This document shows positions 61,841-64,000 of a DNA stretch of 64,000 bases, piece by piece. Each line of letters starts with the position of its first letter. Position 1 is the first letter of the stretch. The notes beneath the pieces are model-generated. The model was not told the origin of the DNA and did not search any database. It saw only the letters and a list, made by a program, of their open reading frames with translations. Origin of the DNA: Phaeospirillum sp. (GTDB taxonomy: Bacteria > Pseudomonadota > Alphaproteobacteria > Rhodospirillales > Magnetospirillaceae); assembly GCA_030651575.1 (NCBI GenBank), contig JAUSFB010000068.1, forward strand, positions 154,059 through 218,058, in the 5' to 3' direction. A program made the position numbers and the translations under genes.

Positions 61841-63214
61841 TCAGCCAAGCTCGCCATGAGCTTCGTCAAGCGCCCGGCCGAAGCGTCGCAGCAACTCGCC
61901 AATCTCTTCGGCCGAGATGATCAGAGGCGGCGAAAAGGCGATGGTGTCGCCCATGGCGCGCAAAATAACACCGTGCGACTGGGCCTTGGCCACCACCTTG
62001 GCTCCGACTCCTTGACCGGGATCGAACGGAGTCCGGGCCGCCTTGTCGGCGACCAGTTCCAGCGCGCCGATCAGGCCGACGCCCCGGACTTCGCCGACCA
62101 GCGGATGATCGCGGAAGGCGGCGAGGCCCTGTTGCAGCACCGGCCCGACCGCGGCGACCTGGGCCAAGATGTCGCGCTCGGCGTAGATCTTCAGGGTTTC
62201 GACTGCCACCGCCGCCGAGACCGGATGGCCGCCATAGGTATAGCCGTGGCCGAATACGCCGATCCGCCCCGATTCCTCGGCGATGGGGGCATAGACCCGC
62301 TCGTTGATCATTAGGGCCGAGATCGGCGCATAGCCCGAGGACAGCCCCTTGGCCAGGGTCATCATGTCGGGGCGGATGCCAAAGGTTTCGGTCCCGAACA
62401 TTTTGCCGGTGCGGCCAAAGCCGCAGATGACCTCGTCCACCACCAGCAGCACGTCGTGCTTGTCGAGAACCGCCTGAATCTTGGGAAAGTACCCGGCCGG
62501 TGGCACGATGACGCCGCCGGCGCCCATGACCGGCTCGGCAAAGAAGGCGGCGACGGTCTCCGGCCCCTCGGCCAGGATTTGCGCATCCAGCTCCTCGGCC
62601 AGCCGGGAGGAGAACTGCTCCTCGGTCTCGCCGGACCGCCCAAAGCGGTAATAATGCGGGCAGCCGGCTCGCAGCACGCCGGGAATGGGCAGGTCGAACG
62701 AGCGCTGGTTGTTGGCCAGACCGGTCAGCGAGGCGGTGGCGACGGTGACGCCGTGATAGGCCTTGTCGCGGGCGATGATCTTTTTCTTGGCCGGCCGCCC
62801 CATGGCGTTGGCGCGGTAGTGGATCAGCTTGATGGCGGTGTCGTTGGCCTCCGATCCCGATCCGGCCAGGAAGACCTTCGACATGGGAACCGGCGCCATG
62901 CCCAACAAGCGGTCGCACAGGTTGACCGCCGGGTCGTGGGTTTTGTGGCTGAACAGGTGATAGAACGGCAGCTTGCGCATCTGGGCGGCGGCGGCCTCGA
63001 CCAGCCGTTCCTCGCCCCAGCCCAGCGAGGTGCACCACAGCCCCGCCAGCCCCTCGATGTAGTCGTTGCCACGGTCGTCGAACACCTTGACTCCCTGGCC
63101 ATGGGTGATCACCAGCGGGCCGACCTCTTTATGGCGGATCAGGTTGGTGTAGGGGTGCAGAACCGAATCCATGTCGCGCTCGGCGGTGGTGCGGTTGCTG
63201 TGGCGCGAATCCAT
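61841..63214 (-). CDS. Class-III aminotransferase (omega-transaminase)
   Basis: The 457-residue fold-type I aminotransferase has KVFLAGSGSEANDTAIKL, YHGVTVATASLTG, DEVICGFGRTGKMFG, and the PLP Lys in MTLAKGLSSGYAPISA. Members use beta-alanine, GABA, polyamines or other amines as donor with pyruvate or another keto acid. A polyamine or GABA role would fit the decarboxylase a few kb away, but they are not linked in an operon. The ATG at 63214 has GGGAGG upstream; a longer frame from 63247 has no such site. Confidence 0.92.
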   Translation of the reverse strand: MDSRHSNRTTAERDMDSVLHPYTNLIRHKEVGPLVITHGQGVKVFDDRGNDYIEGLAGLWCTSLGWGEERLVEAAAAQMRKLPFYHLFSHKTHDPAVNLCDRLLGMAPVPMSKVFLAGSGSEANDTAIKLIHYRANAMGRPAKKKIIARDKAYHGVTVATASLTGLANNQRSFDLPIPGVLRAGCPHYYRFGRSGETEEQFSSRLAEELDAQILAEGPETVAAFFAEPVMGAGGVIVPPAGYFPKIQAVLDKHDVLLVVDEVICGFGRTGKMFGTETFGIRPDMMTLAKGLSSGYAPISALMINERVYAPIAEESGRIGVFGHGYTYGGHPVSAAVAVETLKIYAERDILAQVAAVGPVLQQGLAAFRDHPLVGEVRGVGLIGALELVADKAARTPFDPGQGVGAKVVAKAQSHGVILRAMGDTIAFSPPLIISAEEIGELLRRFGRALDEAHGELG

Positions 63215-63286
63215 GGTGCCTCCCGGTGTGGCGAAGTCCCGCAGCATAGACCGGGGAGGGGAGGGGGGATCAAGCAGTAAGCAAAA

Positions 63287-63592
63287 TCATGGTTTGGTGT
63301 GCGGCTTCATCTTATAGGCATAGACGTAAAGATCGCTGTCGCCGGGTTGGCCGCCCGGCCCCTTGGTGCGGCGGGTGGTTCGAAAGAACTCGGCGACCTC
63401 ATGGGCCTCGTATTCATCCTTGGCCACGCGTGAAATCCAGGCGTCGCCCTTTTCCTTGAGCTTGTGATGATTAAACAGCTTGAGCTTTGGGCTGGCGGTG
63501 AATCCCACATACCACTCGGCGAAATTTCCGCCGTTGCGAGAAATACAGTCTTCAATGTCATCGATGATTTCTGTGCGGGACTTGGCGGCCAT
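63287..63592 (-). CDS. Conserved hypothetical protein, about 101 aa
   Basis: The ATG at 63592 with GGAG upstream opens a protein beginning MAAKSRTEIIDDIEDCISRNGG. It contains WYVGFTASPKLKLFNHHKL followed by charged helices. The GxT pattern after a Y-V-G strand vaguely recalls a GIY-YIG-like fold, but no catalytic set is complete. Function is unknown. A frame extending to 63664 lacks a ribosome site. Confidence 0.55.
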   Translation of the reverse strand: MAAKSRTEIIDDIEDCISRNGGNFAEWYVGFTASPKLKLFNHHKLKEKGDAWISRVAKDEYEAHEVAEFFRTTRRTKGPGGQPGDSDLYVYAYKMKPHTKP

Positions 63593-64000
63593 GGTCTGCT
63601 CCCCAAACGGTATCGACAGAGTATGGCGGACGCCTTTGCGCAGACAATAGGGTATGTGACCCATTTCATGGGGGATTCAAGGCCGAGGGGCATAATCCTC
63701 GGACCGTCTCGGCATCATGACGACAGCATATATAAGAGAATGCCTACGATCGGATGCAAGGGGGAGCAAAGGGTGAGATGGAGATTGCACCCATGATGCT
63801 CCAGGCATATGCTGAGAATTCGTCCCGAACGCGGGTGGTGTCGCCGAACCTTCACAATCAGCCTTGACGGGGTGTGCGTGAGGGGTTAGAACCCGCCTCC
63901 CGCAGCGAAGACCGGAAGGTTGGAGCGGTGGGGAAGAGGCCCGGTCAGCGGGTTTTGCTGCAGAGCAAAAGAGGTGTTGACGGGGCTGGCGGGGCGGGGT
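63593..64000. other. Terminal 400 bp without a supported gene
   Basis: No reading frame here has both a ribosome site and recognisable sequence. The last 25 bases contain TTGACG at about 63977, a possible -35 box for a gene or RNA operon beyond the edge. That cannot be tested within the window. Confidence 0.3.

Noticed and set aside
63840..64000. Leader or promoter of an rRNA operon at the right edge
   Set aside because: Only a possible TTGACG box and GC-rich sequence are seen; no rRNA sequence lies within the window.

Overview
The window looks like a chromosomal stretch from a high-GC alphaproteobacterium of the Rhodospirillales, probably a Magnetospirillum-type organism. The reasons are an ALAS-type hemA, dxs-ispA-xseB, two chemoreceptors, and an anaerobic-style aromatic pathway next to an uptake hydrogenase. 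No 16S rRNA gene is present, so the placement is inferred from gene content. No tRNA, rRNA or CRISPR array was recognised.

Layout. (1) 1-4415 is a mobile, decayed island. It holds a tniQ gene, a TnsA-TnsB fusion transposase broken after the second catalytic Asp and joined to what looks like a Wadjet JetD/DUF2220 tail, a DUF3800 gene, and a second 5' fragment of tniQ inside a 180-bp direct repeat. (2) 4416-17597 is housekeeping: an MBL-fold hydrolase, a BigR/SqrR-type persulfide-sensing ArsR repressor, dxs-ispA-xseB, a histone-deacetylase-like hydrolase, tlyA, a flagellar-rod-like protein, a kamA/epmB-efp pair, a suhB-like phosphatase, and an envelope set of an OmpA-like protein, a TolQ/ExbB-like protein and a MotB-like protein. 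(3) 17632-31462 is one minus-strand [NiFe]-hydrogenase operon of about 14 kb behind an exact-match sigma-54 promoter: hybO-A-B-C-D, hupF(hoxL), hupK(hoxV), hypA-B-F-C-D-E and hypX. The structural subunits are Hyb type (group 1c-like), with an ordinary proximal-cluster cysteine set. The maturation half is in the order known from the oxygen-tolerant Ralstonia membrane-bound hydrogenase, including HypX and a short HypF. (4) 31684-36120 holds two methyl-accepting chemotaxis proteins and an orphan ModA-like binding protein.

(5) 36145-54482 appears to be a single sigma-54 regulon for p-cresol (4-methylphenol) oxidation. Cytochrome c PchC, a PchX-position Tat protein, flavocytochrome subunit PchF, an aldehyde dehydrogenase, an aryl-CoA ligase and a small acidic protein lie on the plus strand. 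They are followed by a histidine kinase carrying the XylR-type aromatic-sensing V4R module and by its NtrC-type response regulator. A zinc aryl-alcohol dehydrogenase, a duplicated 10-TM membrane protein of unknown family, and a four-gene envelope cassette (YCF48-like lipoprotein, MMPL/RND transporter, DUF1302, DUF1329) each have their own near-perfect -24/-12 promoter. Four such promoters occur in two divergent regions, and a 13-bp word is shared upstream.

(6) 54658-63592 holds an Orn/Lys/Arg decarboxylase, an operon hemA-pqiA2-pqiA1-pqiB-pqiC in which pqiA2 follows the hemA stop codon in the same frame without a normal start codon, a class-III aminotransferase and a small hypothetical protein. 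The last 400 bases carry no gene I can support.
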